Source: Streptomyces sp. NBC_00483
Lineage (GTDB): Bacteria; Actinomycetota; Actinomycetes; Streptomycetales; Streptomycetaceae
NCBI RefSeq assembly: GCF_036013745.1
Contig: NZ_CP107880.1
Coordinates: forward strand, 6,696,001 to 6,760,000
Length of the DNA stretch: 64,000 nt
Direction of reading: 5' to 3'
Shown: positions 10,167-18,226 of the stretch, one piece after another
Layout: every line of letters begins with the position of its first letter
Numbering within the stretch: position 1 is the first letter of the stretch
Translations under genes and position numbers: made by a program
Notes under the pieces: generated by a model
Database searches by the model: none
What the model was told of the DNA's origin: nothing
What the model saw: only the letters and a program-made list of their open reading frames with translations

Positions 10167-11450
10167 TCAGGCCGCCCGCGCCGCGGCCTCGCGGATCTCC
10201 GTGCCGTTGGCAAGGCCCGCCGGATCGAGCCCAAGGGCGGCAGCCGCGGTTGCGCCCACGTCCGCCAGGCTCGACGCGTCCGGCAGCAGCTCCACGCCGG
10301 GCGCCCCTGGCCGGTGGATCAGCACCGGCACGTACTCGCGCGTGTGGTACGCGTGGCCGATCGCCGGGTCGTTGCCGTGGTCGCCCGTGACGATCAGCCG
10401 GTCGCCGGGCCCGGTCAGCAGGGACAGCAGCGCCGCGAGCCCCGCGTCGACCTGCTCCAGGATGCGGCCGTACCGCTCGACGTCCTGCTGGTGCCCGGCG
10501 AGGTCCGACTCCTGGACGTTGGCCACCACCAGCGCGCCGCCGTCCGCCCGCACCGCCTCCAGGGTGTGCGCGAGCACCTCGGCCGTGGCCACGGCGGGCC
10601 GTCGCACCGCTGCCTCGCAGGCGAGGATGTCCGCGGCCTTGCCGACGAGCGTCACCGGGATCCCGGCCCGGGCGGCCAGGTCGGGGAGCTGCCGGGTGTG
10701 GTCCAGCTCGGCGCCCAGGTGCTGCACCTGGAGCCCGCCGTTGCGGTAGAAACCGGTCGCAGGGGTGTCCAGGCCGACCGTGCCGCCGTCCCCGTCCCGT
10801 ACGAACTCCGGCAGCGGACCGTCCGCGTGCCCGCCCACCGCGATGACCCGGGCCACGGGCGCGACGGCCCGTACCGTACGGGCGACCGAGAGGATGCCGT
10901 CGAAGTCGAGATCGAAGTCGGGGTCGTCCAGGCGGCCCGAGGCGTTCCAGTTGATGCCGGGGTCCGCCTCCAGGTTGTCGTGCACCAGGACCGCGGCGTC
11001 GACCACCAACAGGGGCTTGCCGTCGAGGCGTTCCACCCGGTGGCCCGCGTCCGTCAGAGCCCGTGTCACGCCGTCCAGGTGGTCCGCGAGCCGGGCCACC
11101 GTCACCCTGCTGAAGTCGGCGCCCATCATCGTCTGGTGCCCGGCGAACGTGTCCGCCCCCGGGTAGCCGAGCGCCGCACGCCCGACCGCGACCGGCAGAT
11201 GCGTGCGCCGCGCCAGGTCCGGGTGCGGGTGTACGAGGCCGAGGCCGAGCGCGCCGAGCGTCGGCAGCCGCAGCGGTCGGCCGAACGTCTCCCGGCAGCG
11301 GTCGAGCACGTGCCCGCAGGTGTCCGCTGTCAGATCACCGGGGCGCAGCGCCCCGGCGTCCGGCATCGCGCCGACCCCGAACCCGTCCACCACCACGATC
11401 ACGGTCTTGCTCGTCGCGGGCAGCACGGAGCCCTTCTCTTGCTTGTTCAT
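10167..11450 (-). CDS. yhfW: Phosphopentomutase-like protein YhfW
   Basis: 427-residue member of the alkaline-phosphatase/phosphopentomutase superfamily, close to E. coli YhfW. Metal-site motifs are present: VVVDGFG (Asp22), FAGHQTMMG, VANVQESDLAGH, and VTGDHGND with GHAYHTREYVPVLIH near the C-terminus. This set resembles DeoB, which interconverts ribose-1- and ribose-5-phosphate, but the true substrate of YhfW is unknown. ATG at 11450 overlaps the yhfX stop by one base (TGATG). Last gene of the yhf-like operon. Confidence 0.85.
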   Translation of the reverse strand: MNKQEKGSVLPATSKTVIVVVDGFGVGAMPDAGALRPGDLTADTCGHVLDRCRETFGRPLRLPTLGALGLGLVHPHPDLARRTHLPVAVGRAALGYPGADTFAGHQTMMGADFSRVTVARLADHLDGVTRALTDAGHRVERLDGKPLLVVDAAVLVHDNLEADPGINWNASGRLDDPDFDLDFDGILSVARTVRAVAPVARVIAVGGHADGPLPEFVRDGDGGTVGLDTPATGFYRNGGLQVQHLGAELDHTRQLPDLAARAGIPVTLVGKAADILACEAAVRRPAVATAEVLAHTLEAVRADGGALVVANVQESDLAGHQQDVERYGRILEQVDAGLAALLSLLTGPGDRLIVTGDHGNDPAIGHAYHTREYVPVLIHRPGAPGVELLPDASSLADVGATAAAALGLDPAGLANGTEIREAAARAA

Positions 11451-12613
11451 CACAGGGCCCTTCCTTGCGCGTCGTACAGGCCGAGGAGGCGTGGCGCCCC
11501 CGCGGCGAGGCCTTCGACGACCGCGACCGTCGAGCGCGTCACGAAGATCTGCGTACGGAACGCCAGCAGCGCCGTGTCGCCGACCCGGACGTCCGCGCCG
11601 GGCGCGGGGGCGTCGAGCAGCCGGTAGTAGTCGATGTTCTCGGCGGGCGCGCCCTGGACCCGCAGCCGCTCGCTGGTGCCGGGCAGCAGCGCAGTCTTGA
11701 TCCCCGAGCGCGGGTAGAAGCCGCCGCCGTACACGGCGGGCCTGCCGTCCGCGAGGGTGTGCGCGACCTCGGTGACGTACACGTAGGCGGGCTTCTCGGG
11801 CTGGGTGAGGTCGTGGGCGTGCAGCGGTGTCGTACCGGTCAGGGAGTGGCCGGGTTCGCCGTGCGTGGCGCCGAGTTCGGCCAGCAGCGGGAGCGTCGCC
11901 ATGGACGTCGCGCTGGGGGCGCTGAGCTTGAGATCCGTGTGGCCGCGCGTGGCCAGCGCCTGGCGCGCCTTGAGGGCGAGTTCGAAGTTCGGCGTGGCGG
12001 CCGGTGCGCCGGTGGCCGGGTCGCACAGCACGCACGGGAACGCCGTGACGCCCGCGATCCGCACACCCGGGAGCCGCTCGACCTCCGCCGCGAAGGCATC
12101 GAGCCCGGCGAGCGGTACACCGCCCTCCTGACCGGGGTACACCGAACCCGCGGCGCCCTCCAGGCGGATCAACACGTCCTGTACGAAGCCCAGTTCGCGA
12201 GCCGCTTCCGATACGGCGCGGGCGTTGGCCAGGTCGTACACGGTCACCGTCTCCGGACGCCAGGCCAGCATCTCGGGCAGGGCGCGGCGCGGGATCTGCA
12301 CCAGGTGGCCGAGGTTTCCGGCCTGCGCGCCCGCCGCGTGCAGGGTGCGGGCCTCGGGCGGGTCGATGGCGGCGTAGCGGGGGATGTGCCGGGCGATGGC
12401 CCTGATCAGCTCGGGGTTGCGGCCGAGCTGCTTGACGACGAACCACAGGCTCAGGCCGAGCCGGTCCGCCTCGGCGGCGAGCAGCGCGGCGTTCGCCTCG
12501 ATGGCGTCGAGATCCATGACGTACGTGTCCGGGGGGATCTCGCCCCGTCGGTGCAGGTCCGCCGCGGCGTCGGCCAGCTCGGGGTTGCGGGTGAGCAGAC
12601 TGTCGAGGAACAC
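11450..12613 (-). CDS. yhfX: PLP-dependent fold-III (alanine racemase-like) enzyme YhfX
   Basis: 387-residue protein with an alanine-racemase/ornithine-decarboxylase-type barrel, matching E. coli YhfX. The probable PLP lysine is Lys61 in FVVKQLGRN. The C-terminal beta domain contains YGGGFYPRSG. Family relatives racemise, decarboxylate or bind amino acids; the YhfX reaction is not established as far as I know. Start is GTG at 12613, six bases after the yhfS stop, with AAGGAC upstream inside yhfS. Confidence 0.85.
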   Translation of the reverse strand: MFLDSLLTRNPELADAAADLHRRGEIPPDTYVMDLDAIEANAALLAAEADRLGLSLWFVVKQLGRNPELIRAIARHIPRYAAIDPPEARTLHAAGAQAGNLGHLVQIPRRALPEMLAWRPETVTVYDLANARAVSEAARELGFVQDVLIRLEGAAGSVYPGQEGGVPLAGLDAFAAEVERLPGVRIAGVTAFPCVLCDPATGAPAATPNFELALKARQALATRGHTDLKLSAPSATSMATLPLLAELGATHGEPGHSLTGTTPLHAHDLTQPEKPAYVYVTEVAHTLADGRPAVYGGGFYPRSGIKTALLPGTSERLRVQGAPAENIDYYRLLDAPAPGADVRVGDTALLAFRTQIFVTRSTVAVVEGLAAGAPRLLGLYDAQGRAL

Positions 12614-12619
12614 GGTCGG

Positions 12620-13813
12620 TCAGTCCTTGCTGGGTTCGTTCGAGGAGCTGAGTTCGTTGGATGAGCCGAGCTCGTCCGAGGAGCTGAGCTCGTTCAATGA
12701 GCGGCGGAGGATGTCGACGACGAGGTCGGCGCCCGCGCGCATCGGGTTGATCCGGACCGTCCAGTCGGCGAGCGCGGGCGCGTCGTCGAGGGCCGACCTG
12801 GACATGCGGTAGAAGAGCGGCGCGATCTCGTACCGGGAGTTGGAGCCCACCGGGTAGGGCGCCGCCCCGAAGCGCGCGGCCACGTCCGGGAGTTCGCGCG
12901 CCACGGGCCGCTCCAGGCGCACCAGCAGGCAGCGGTCCTGCGCGTTGGCGATCCGTACCTCGGCGACGCCCGGCACCTCACCGGCCGCGAGCCGCTCGGC
13001 GACCTCGGCGCCCACCCGCGACTGCAACGCCCACATCACCGGTACGTGGGTCAGGGCGCGCAGCGCGTCGAGCGCCTGGTGGCCCTGGACCTGGCCGCCG
13101 CCCGAGTAGTTGTCCGCGCGGACGTGCTCGACGAGGTCACGGGCGCCGACGACGGTACCGATGCCTTCCGGGCCGTGCAGCTTGAACAGGGAGAAGCAGG
13201 AGGCGTCGGCGCCCAGTTCGACCCCGGAGGCCGGCACCCGCATGACGGCGTAGTTGTCGTCGACGATCGTGCGCACCCCGGCCTCCCGGCAGGCGGCGAG
13301 CACCGCGGCGGGGTCGTAGGAGTCGCCGAGCCGCTGCCGCGTGTGCTGCACGTACGCCCAGCGGAACCGTCCGGAGGCCAGCTCGGCGCGCAGCGCGTCG
13401 AGGTCGTTGAAGTCGACCTCATGGGTGCGGGCGCCGATGCCGCGCAGCGTGACTTCGGTGGTGCGGTAGACCGGCGCGCGGTGGATGAGCAGCGGATCGC
13501 CCGCGCTCACCGCCCCGTTCAGCGCGGCCCGGATGGCGCCCGTGCCCGCGCCCTGGACGAGGGCCGCGTCCTCGGCGCCGAAGAACTCGGCGAGCACGGC
13601 CTCCACCTGGGCGGTGGTCCGGGGCCTGCCGAGCCCGGGCACCACGCCCGCGTCGGCGGCGAACAGTTCGGGCCCCTCGAAGTGCGCGGCCGTGCACTCC
13701 AGAAGCCGGAACTGCCGGGCGGCGGCGTCCTCGACGGAGACGGTGGCCAGGGGGTGAGTGGTGGGCAGCGACGGGGAATTCACAGGGGTCGACGGGGTAT
13801 TCACAGGGGTCAT
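12620..13813 (-). CDS. yhfS: PLP-dependent aminotransferase-like protein YhfS
   Basis: 397-residue fold-I PLP enzyme of the cystathionine lyase/aminotransferase superfamily, matching E. coli YhfS. The cofactor lysine is Lys211 in SLFKLHGPEG, with the upstream aspartate in IVDDNYAV (185-188). Both ends look extended by local duplication. The N-terminus reads TPVNTPS-TPVNSPS, encoded by a 21-bp tandem repeat. The C-terminus is a run of hexapeptides NELSSS, DELGSS, NELSSS, encoded by an 18-bp tandem repeat. Neither tail is expected in the family. Start ATG at 13813, two bases after the php stop. Confidence 0.84.
   Translation of the reverse strand: MTPVNTPSTPVNSPSLPTTHPLATVSVEDAAARQFRLLECTAAHFEGPELFAADAGVVPGLGRPRTTAQVEAVLAEFFGAEDAALVQGAGTGAIRAALNGAVSAGDPLLIHRAPVYRTTEVTLRGIGARTHEVDFNDLDALRAELASGRFRWAYVQHTRQRLGDSYDPAAVLAACREAGVRTIVDDNYAVMRVPASGVELGADASCFSLFKLHGPEGIGTVVGARDLVEHVRADNYSGGGQVQGHQALDALRALTHVPVMWALQSRVGAEVAERLAAGEVPGVAEVRIANAQDRCLLVRLERPVARELPDVAARFGAAPYPVGSNSRYEIAPLFYRMSRSALDDAPALADWTVRINPMRAGADLVVDILRRSLNELSSSDELGSSNELSSSNEPSKD
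12635..12704. repeat. 18-bp tandem repeat in the 3' end of yhfS
   Basis: Three full units at 12635-12652, 12653-12670 and 12671-12688 and a partial fourth, each a variant of TTCGTTCGAGGAGCTGAG. On the minus strand they encode the hexapeptide repeat at the YhfS C-terminus. Confidence 0.85.
13770..13811. repeat. 21-bp tandem repeat in the 5' end of yhfS
   Basis: Two copies, 13770-13790 and 13791-13811, differing at one base. They encode a duplicated seven-residue Thr/Pro/Ser-rich stretch at the YhfS N-terminus. Confidence 0.85.
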
Positions 13814-13815
13814 CG

Positions 13816-14763
13816 TCAGATCTCCTCCACGCTCGCGCCGGTCAGGAAGCGCAGCGGATTGCGCCGTGTCATCAGGTCGACGAGGTCGTCGTCCACCCCG
13901 GCGGCGCGCAGCCTCGGCAGGAAGGAGCGGAACAGGTGCCCGTAGCCCTGGCCGCCCTCCGTCAGCAGGTAGCCGTGCCGGGAGATGTCGCAGCTGAGCA
14001 GGGCCCGGTCGGCGTGCCCGGCCTCGATCAGGCTCAGCAGCAGCCGGAGTCGGGTGCCGTCGCTCTGGTAGCTCTCCTTGCCGACCGTGTCGAACGCGAC
14101 GTACGCGCCGCTCGCCGCCAGCTCCTTGTGCACGCCCGGGTCGTCGAGCAGGTCCTGGTGACCGATGGATACGCGTTCCGGAAGCAGCCCCTCGGCCGTC
14201 AGCAGCTCCAACTGGGCGAGGCCGCCGCGCCCGAGCTGGGCGTGTGTCGCGACGGAGAGCCCGGTGGCGCTCGCGGCCCGCGCGGCGGCCCGCAGCGAGC
14301 GGCTCTCGGGCTCGCTCGGCAGGTCGCCGTGGCTGCCGATCTCCCCGAGGACACCGGGTCGGATGCCGGTGTCACCGAAGCCGTCCTCGATCTCGCGCAC
14401 GAGGGTCCCGGTGAGCCGCTCGACGCTCGCGTCGGCCAGCTCCGGGGTGTGGAACGGCTCGTAGTACCAGCCGGTCGCCGCGACGACCGCGACCCCGCTC
14501 TCGCGGGAGAGGGCGGCGAGCGCGCCCGGATCGCGGCCCATGCCGCGACAGGTCAGCTCCACGACGAGCGAGAGATCGAACTCGTCGCGCAGCGCGGCCA
14601 GTTCGGCGGCGACCGAGGGGCCGTGCCGCCGCGGATCGAGGACGGCGGCGCCGTCGCCCTTGAGGTCCAGGTCCAGGGCGAGGTGCTCGTGGGCGAGGGC
14701 GGGGCCGCGGACGGCTTCGTGGGAAAGGGGGCCCGTGACGGTGTGGAGGGTGGTGGTGTGCAT
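13816..14763 (-). CDS. php: Phosphotriesterase homology protein Php
   Basis: 315-residue amidohydrolase-superfamily protein close to E. coli Php. Binuclear metal ligands can be assigned: His25 and His27 (AHEHL), Glu141 (LGEIG), His174 (VATHAQ), His202 (IGHQDL) and Asp259 (LSCDISRHGYL). Glu141 replaces the carboxylated lysine of true phosphotriesterases, as in E. coli Php. The natural substrate of this family branch is unknown; relatives are lactonases or phosphotriesterases. Start is ATG at 14763 with GAGAGGAC upstream; an open frame extends to 14871 but that part is repeat sequence. Confidence 0.87.
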   Translation of the reverse strand: MHTTTLHTVTGPLSHEAVRGPALAHEHLALDLDLKGDGAAVLDPRRHGPSVAAELAALRDEFDLSLVVELTCRGMGRDPGALAALSRESGVAVVAATGWYYEPFHTPELADASVERLTGTLVREIEDGFGDTGIRPGVLGEIGSHGDLPSEPESRSLRAAARAASATGLSVATHAQLGRGGLAQLELLTAEGLLPERVSIGHQDLLDDPGVHKELAASGAYVAFDTVGKESYQSDGTRLRLLLSLIEAGHADRALLSCDISRHGYLLTEGGQGYGHLFRSFLPRLRAAGVDDDLVDLMTRRNPLRFLTGASVEEI

Positions 14764-14777
14764 GGTGGGGGTGTCCT

Positions 14778-14813
14778 CTCCTGTGTGCTGGACCGCTCCT
14801 GTGTGCTGGACCG
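14778..14813. repeat. 18-bp perfect tandem duplication upstream of php
   Basis: CTCCTGTGTGCTGGACCG occurs at 14778-14795 and again at 14796-14813, in the yhfT-php gap. Confidence 0.88.
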
Positions 14814-14867
14814 GTGAGTCGGCCTGGGCGCCGGCCCGGTGGTGGCCGGGCGGCGTCGGCCGCGGGC

Positions 14868-16232
14868 TCACCCCTTGATCGGGGTGAACAGATCCAGCCA
14901 GTACAGGATGTTGAGCACGATGCCGCCGACGATCACGGCGGCAGGCGCCGCGGCCATCCGTACGACGGGGCGGCCCATCGCCTCGTTGAGCAGGTAGAGC
15001 CCGCCCACGATGAGGATGCCGAGCCCCGCGCCCATCGCGTTCGCGGCCATCAACGAGCCGAACAGGATGGCCAGTTGCAGCGCATCACTGATCGCGCTGC
15101 GCAGGTGTTCCGAGGAGTCCCGCACGCTCGGCAGCTTGCCGAGGAACTTGCCGATGTACGACAGGGCGAGCACCTCGACCGCGAAGACGAGCGCGCCGAC
15201 GACCGCCGCGAGGATCGGGTTCGGCATCAGGTAGCCGATGGGGTAGACGAGCGTGAAGCCCGCGATGCCGTACGCGCCGGAGGCCAGGGCCGTCGTCGCG
15301 ATCAGCGGGATGAAGCCGAAGACGCGGTAGAAGTCGACCTGCGCGGCCTCGCTGTAGTTCCCCTTGGCAATCAGGAAGCTGGTGGCCTCGCCGCCGCCGA
15401 AGACGTGCATCTGCGCCAGGAGACAGATGCCCGCGCCGAGCACCATGAACAGCGGCAGGTACTTGCGCAGTCGGGCCGCGCTCGCGCTGAACAGGGAGGC
15501 CATCGGGTCGTCGGCGGGAGCGAGCTCCTCGCCTTCGTCGGCCTCCTCGGTCTTGTTCGCCCGGTCCACCTTGCGCTGCTTGAGGTCCTTGTTGATCGCG
15601 AGCCCGATCAGCATCAGGACGCCGACGGCCATGGCGATGGCGCCCGCGAAGACGGTCGGCCACAGCTTCATCGTCATGACGACGAGCGCGAGTTCGACGA
15701 CGCCCGCGATCCCGCCCCACTTGCGCCCGAACTGCTTGGTGATGGCGAGCACCGGGAACAGCGTGAACAGGAACAGGATCGGCGTCGACATCTCCTGCAT
15801 CGCGGTCAGGAAGTCGACGGGCAGATCGTGCGCCAGGTTGTTGGCGCCGCTCAGGCCGAAGACGACGACCGCGCCCCAGGCGCCGCCCAGGATCGGGGCG
15901 AGCCACTTCTTGGGCGACAGGATGCCGAGGATGTCGGTCGGCAGGAACAGCAGCCACGGGTTGAGGACGCCCGAGGACAGGGCCATCGGGGCGCCGAGCC
16001 CGAAGATGAACCCGGCGGAGAGCCCGAAGGAGACCGCCGTGGTGGCGCTGCGGGTGGACCGCCCCTGGATGAAGTCGAGCATGAAGGGGCGTACGCCGTC
16101 GTTGAAGACGGCCAGGGCCATGTGCGAGATGAACGCGGTCAGGGCGCACAGGGCGATCACGGTGAGCTGCTGCGCGAGCGTGAAGTCGAGGTTCGCGCCG
16201 GCGGCGAGGACTGGGCCGGGGGAGGTGGTCAT
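14868..16232 (-). CDS. yhfT: Polytopic membrane protein YhfT
   Basis: 454-residue protein with about ten to twelve hydrophobic helices and a charged cytoplasmic loop near residues 210-240 (KQRKVDRANKTEEADEGEE), matching E. coli YhfT. Together with the small upstream protein YhfU it resembles a transporter pair, which would make it the import step of the operon; this is inference from topology and context. Start ATG at 16232, 15 bases after the yhfU stop. Confidence 0.82.
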   Translation of the reverse strand: MTTSPGPVLAAGANLDFTLAQQLTVIALCALTAFISHMALAVFNDGVRPFMLDFIQGRSTRSATTAVSFGLSAGFIFGLGAPMALSSGVLNPWLLFLPTDILGILSPKKWLAPILGGAWGAVVVFGLSGANNLAHDLPVDFLTAMQEMSTPILFLFTLFPVLAITKQFGRKWGGIAGVVELALVVMTMKLWPTVFAGAIAMAVGVLMLIGLAINKDLKQRKVDRANKTEEADEGEELAPADDPMASLFSASAARLRKYLPLFMVLGAGICLLAQMHVFGGGEATSFLIAKGNYSEAAQVDFYRVFGFIPLIATTALASGAYGIAGFTLVYPIGYLMPNPILAAVVGALVFAVEVLALSYIGKFLGKLPSVRDSSEHLRSAISDALQLAILFGSLMAANAMGAGLGILIVGGLYLLNEAMGRPVVRMAAAPAAVIVGGIVLNILYWLDLFTPIKG

Positions 16233-16247
16233 GGCATGTCCCTGGGC

Positions 16248-16604
16248 TTACGAGCGGTCGGCGATCGCGCGGGCGATGAGCGGCGCGATCCGGTCGATCT
16301 GGTCCATGGAGAAGCCGAACACCTTCTTGCCGTCAGCGAGCAGGGAGTCGACCTCCTCCGCCGTGGGCACGCCGCGGCCGAAGGTGTGGCAGGCGGGCTG
16401 CCCCATCAGGCCGACCAGGACGCCGAGGGAGGCCCCGGCCCCGGTGTGACAGGTGCCGAGGAAGTAGTCGGCCTGTCCGGCGCGCAGCTTCATCGCGGCG
16501 TCCATGTCGCTGGAGACGGTGACCTCGACTCCGTCGAGCCCCAACTCCTTGATGGTGTTCGCTACTTCGACCTTGCCGACGCCGCCGGTGAGGATCTTCG
16601 TCAT
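16248..16604 (-). CDS. yhfU: Small DUF2620-type protein YhfU
   Basis: 118-residue soluble alpha/beta protein matching E. coli YhfU. The N-terminus, TKILTGGVGKVEVANTIKELG, has the look of a PTS IIB-like phosphate-handling fold, and there is a conserved-looking GTCHTGAGASLG segment with a cysteine and a histidine. No biochemical role is established. Position between the PRD protein YhfY and membrane protein YhfT suggests a PTS-like or regulatory partner of the transporter. ATG at 16604. Confidence 0.8.
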   Translation of the reverse strand: MTKILTGGVGKVEVANTIKELGLDGVEVTVSSDMDAAMKLRAGQADYFLGTCHTGAGASLGVLVGLMGQPACHTFGRGVPTAEEVDSLLADGKKVFGFSMDQIDRIAPLIARAIADRS

Positions 16605-16625
16605 GGCTGGTTCCCTCTCTCGGGC

Positions 16626-17003
16626 TCAGTGGGTGGTGTGCTGCCGCGCCAGGACGGCGAGGTGCAGGGCGAGGAAGTTGACCTCGGGCTCCGGCAGGGA
16701 GGCGCCGAGTTCGGAGTGGGCGCGTGCGGAGACGCGGTGGGCGCGCTCGACGGCCTCGGGGTGGTCGGCCAGTTCGCCGGCCACCTGCTCGTCCGTGAGG
16801 AACTGGTCGATGGGCGCGCCGTCGAGCAGCCGGGTGAGCGCCATCATCAGATGGCTGGTGAGCATGCCGGCGCTCTCCTCCGTGACGGTGTGGCCCGCCT
16901 CCTCCAGAGCGGTCAGCTCGGAGGTCACGAAGTCGGCGACCTCGGGCCTGACCTGGCCGCCCTCACGGAACAGCTGGATGCGGAGGGCTAGTTGGTCGTC
17001 CAT
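16626..17003 (-). CDS. yhfY: PRD-domain protein YhfY
   Basis: 125-residue all-helical protein corresponding to E. coli YhfY, a stand-alone PTS-regulation-domain-like protein. It contains AGMLTSHLMMALTRLLDG and the histidine-bearing ending EVNFLALHLAVLARQ typical of PRD modules. No DNA-binding domain is present. Start ATG at 17003 has a good GGAGG four bases upstream; a longer frame to 17075 crosses the operator and is not favoured. A copy of the yhf operator lies just upstream at 17028-17053, so the yhfY-yhfW segment may have its own promoter. Confidence 0.8.
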   Translation of the reverse strand: MDDQLALRIQLFREGGQVRPEVADFVTSELTALEEAGHTVTEESAGMLTSHLMMALTRLLDGAPIDQFLTDEQVAGELADHPEAVERAHRVSARAHSELGASLPEPEVNFLALHLAVLARQHTTH

Positions 17004-17027
17004 CGGACCTCCAAGCGATACGGGCGA

Positions 17028-17053
17028 GACAGTAACCGGGATTCTGGATTCTG
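17028..17053 (-). promoter_or_regulatory. Candidate YhfZ operator, yhfY copy
   Basis: 26-base element sharing 24 bases with 18111-18136. It contains the imperfect inverted halves CAGTAACC and GGATTCTG around one central base. On the minus strand it carries TACTGT (17034-17029), a plausible -10 hexamer, about 25 bases before yhfY. Confidence 0.65.
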
Positions 17054-17102
17054 ATCCGAGTCGTGGGTCCCCCACTCGGGACTCGCGACAGGGTGTCGTC
17101 GG

Positions 17103-17141
17103 TACGTGTTGTTGCTACGTGCTGTTGTTACGTGTTGTTGT
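17103..17141. repeat. 13-bp tandem repeat, three copies, yhfZ-yhfY gap
   Basis: TACGTGTTGTTGC, TACGTGCTGTTGT and TACGTGTTGTTGT follow one another between the yhfZ stop and the yhfY operator. Confidence 0.85.
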
Positions 17142-17159
17142 CGGTACGCATGTCCGCCG

Positions 17160-18104
17160 TCAGTACGAGGGGATGCGATCGCCTCTCAGTACCTCGGACT
17201 GGAGCTGTGCCACCTGCGACAGATCGAGGGCGTCGTGCACCGCGGACAGCGCCTTCGCGCCCTCGGTCCTGCCGATGATCGCCGCACTGGAGTTGCGCAG
17301 CGCCAGATCGCGGGTGACCTCGTCGCCCAGAGGCAGTACGTCCACCTCCATGCCGAGCCGGCCCTGCACCTCGTCGAGGTTCCAGACGGTGGCGTCGACC
17401 TGGTCCTGTGCGAACAGGTCGCGCAGCTGCATGTAGGAGGACTCGACCCACTGGACGTTCTCGTGCCCCGCGAAGGCGCGCTCCGCCAGCATCCGGTGGT
17501 CCTCGGACGTGTGGTCGACGGCGACCCGCAGCCCGGAAGCGTTCAGGTCGGCGCCCTTGCGCACCAGGAATCCGTGCGCACCTACGTAGGTGGCGGGTCC
17601 GAGGTCGGCGACGAGCGCCAGGCTGTCCTCGTGCTGCTCGACCAGGCCGTCCGCCGCGAGCCGCGACAGCACGACGAGGTCGACCTTGCCTTCCAGCAGT
17701 GCGGAGGTACGGGCGCCCGCGCCACGCATGAAGGTGATGGCGAACGGTGTACCGGCCGCTTCGAAGGCGGCGCGCAGACCCGTCGCGAGACCTTCGTAGC
17801 GTCGCGAGTAGGGGAGCGGCATCGCGGCCAGCAGGGTGCCGAGGCCGGAGAGCTGCCACAGGATGGCGCGCTCCGAATGGGTCAGGAAGGTGCCCAGGTG
17901 GCCGCGGGCCGTGGTCCCGATGGCGCCGGACTCCTCCAGGAGGCGCAGCGCGGCCTGCACCGTCCCGTTCCCACAGCCCAGCTCCTGGGCCAGGTCCTTC
18001 ACGCGGGGCAGTCGCGTCTCCGGCTCGTGCCCCATCAGGAGGACCGCGAGCCGTCGCGCCGCAAGACCGTTCCGCGTGAGGAAACGATCGTCGAAACCGT
18101 TCAC
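17160..18104 (-). CDS. yhfZ: GntR-like transcriptional regulator YhfZ
   Basis: 314-residue regulator matching E. coli YhfZ. An N-terminal winged helix-turn-helix spans about residues 15-75, with VKDLAQELGCGNGTVQAAL as the helix-turn-helix. The remaining 230 residues resemble a bilobed solute-binding effector domain (LRVAVDHTSEDHRML, QVDATVWNLDEVQ). It is the first gene of the operon. The GTG at 18104 lies seven bases after a predicted -10 hexamer, so the message is probably leaderless. The promoter overlaps a 26-base element repeated before yhfY, which suggests autoregulation and control of the whole operon. Confidence 0.85.
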   Translation of the reverse strand: MNGFDDRFLTRNGLAARRLAVLLMGHEPETRLPRVKDLAQELGCGNGTVQAALRLLEESGAIGTTARGHLGTFLTHSERAILWQLSGLGTLLAAMPLPYSRRYEGLATGLRAAFEAAGTPFAITFMRGAGARTSALLEGKVDLVVLSRLAADGLVEQHEDSLALVADLGPATYVGAHGFLVRKGADLNASGLRVAVDHTSEDHRMLAERAFAGHENVQWVESSYMQLRDLFAQDQVDATVWNLDEVQGRLGMEVDVLPLGDEVTRDLALRNSSAAIIGRTEGAKALSAVHDALDLSQVAQLQSEVLRGDRIPSY

Positions 18105-18110
18105 GCCAAA

Positions 18111-18136
18111 GACAGTAACCAGGATTCTGGATACTG
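18111..18136 (-). promoter_or_regulatory. Candidate YhfZ operator, yhfZ copy
   Basis: 26-base element with 24 identities to 17028-17053. It covers the spacer and the -10 of the predicted yhfZ promoter, the position expected of a repressor site. Confidence 0.68.
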
Positions 18137-18140
18137 GCAA
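18112..18140 (-). promoter_or_regulatory. Predicted yhfZ promoter
   Basis: On the minus strand TTGCCA (18140-18135), 17 bases, TACTGT (18117-18112), then seven bases to the GTG start. This is a close fit to a vegetative promoter with transcription starting at or next to the start codon. Confidence 0.6.
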
Positions 18141-18226
18141 GGGTGTCGGATCTGTGCGGTTATGGGCCCAAGGTCCGTGGGCCACCCAGCGCTCGACGGC
18201 GGCAGGCGGCAGGAAGAGAGGCAGGC

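Noticed and set aside
14764..14871. N-terminal extension of Php
   Set aside because: The added residues come from an 18-bp tandem repeat, and ATG 14763 has the proper ribosome site and family alignment.
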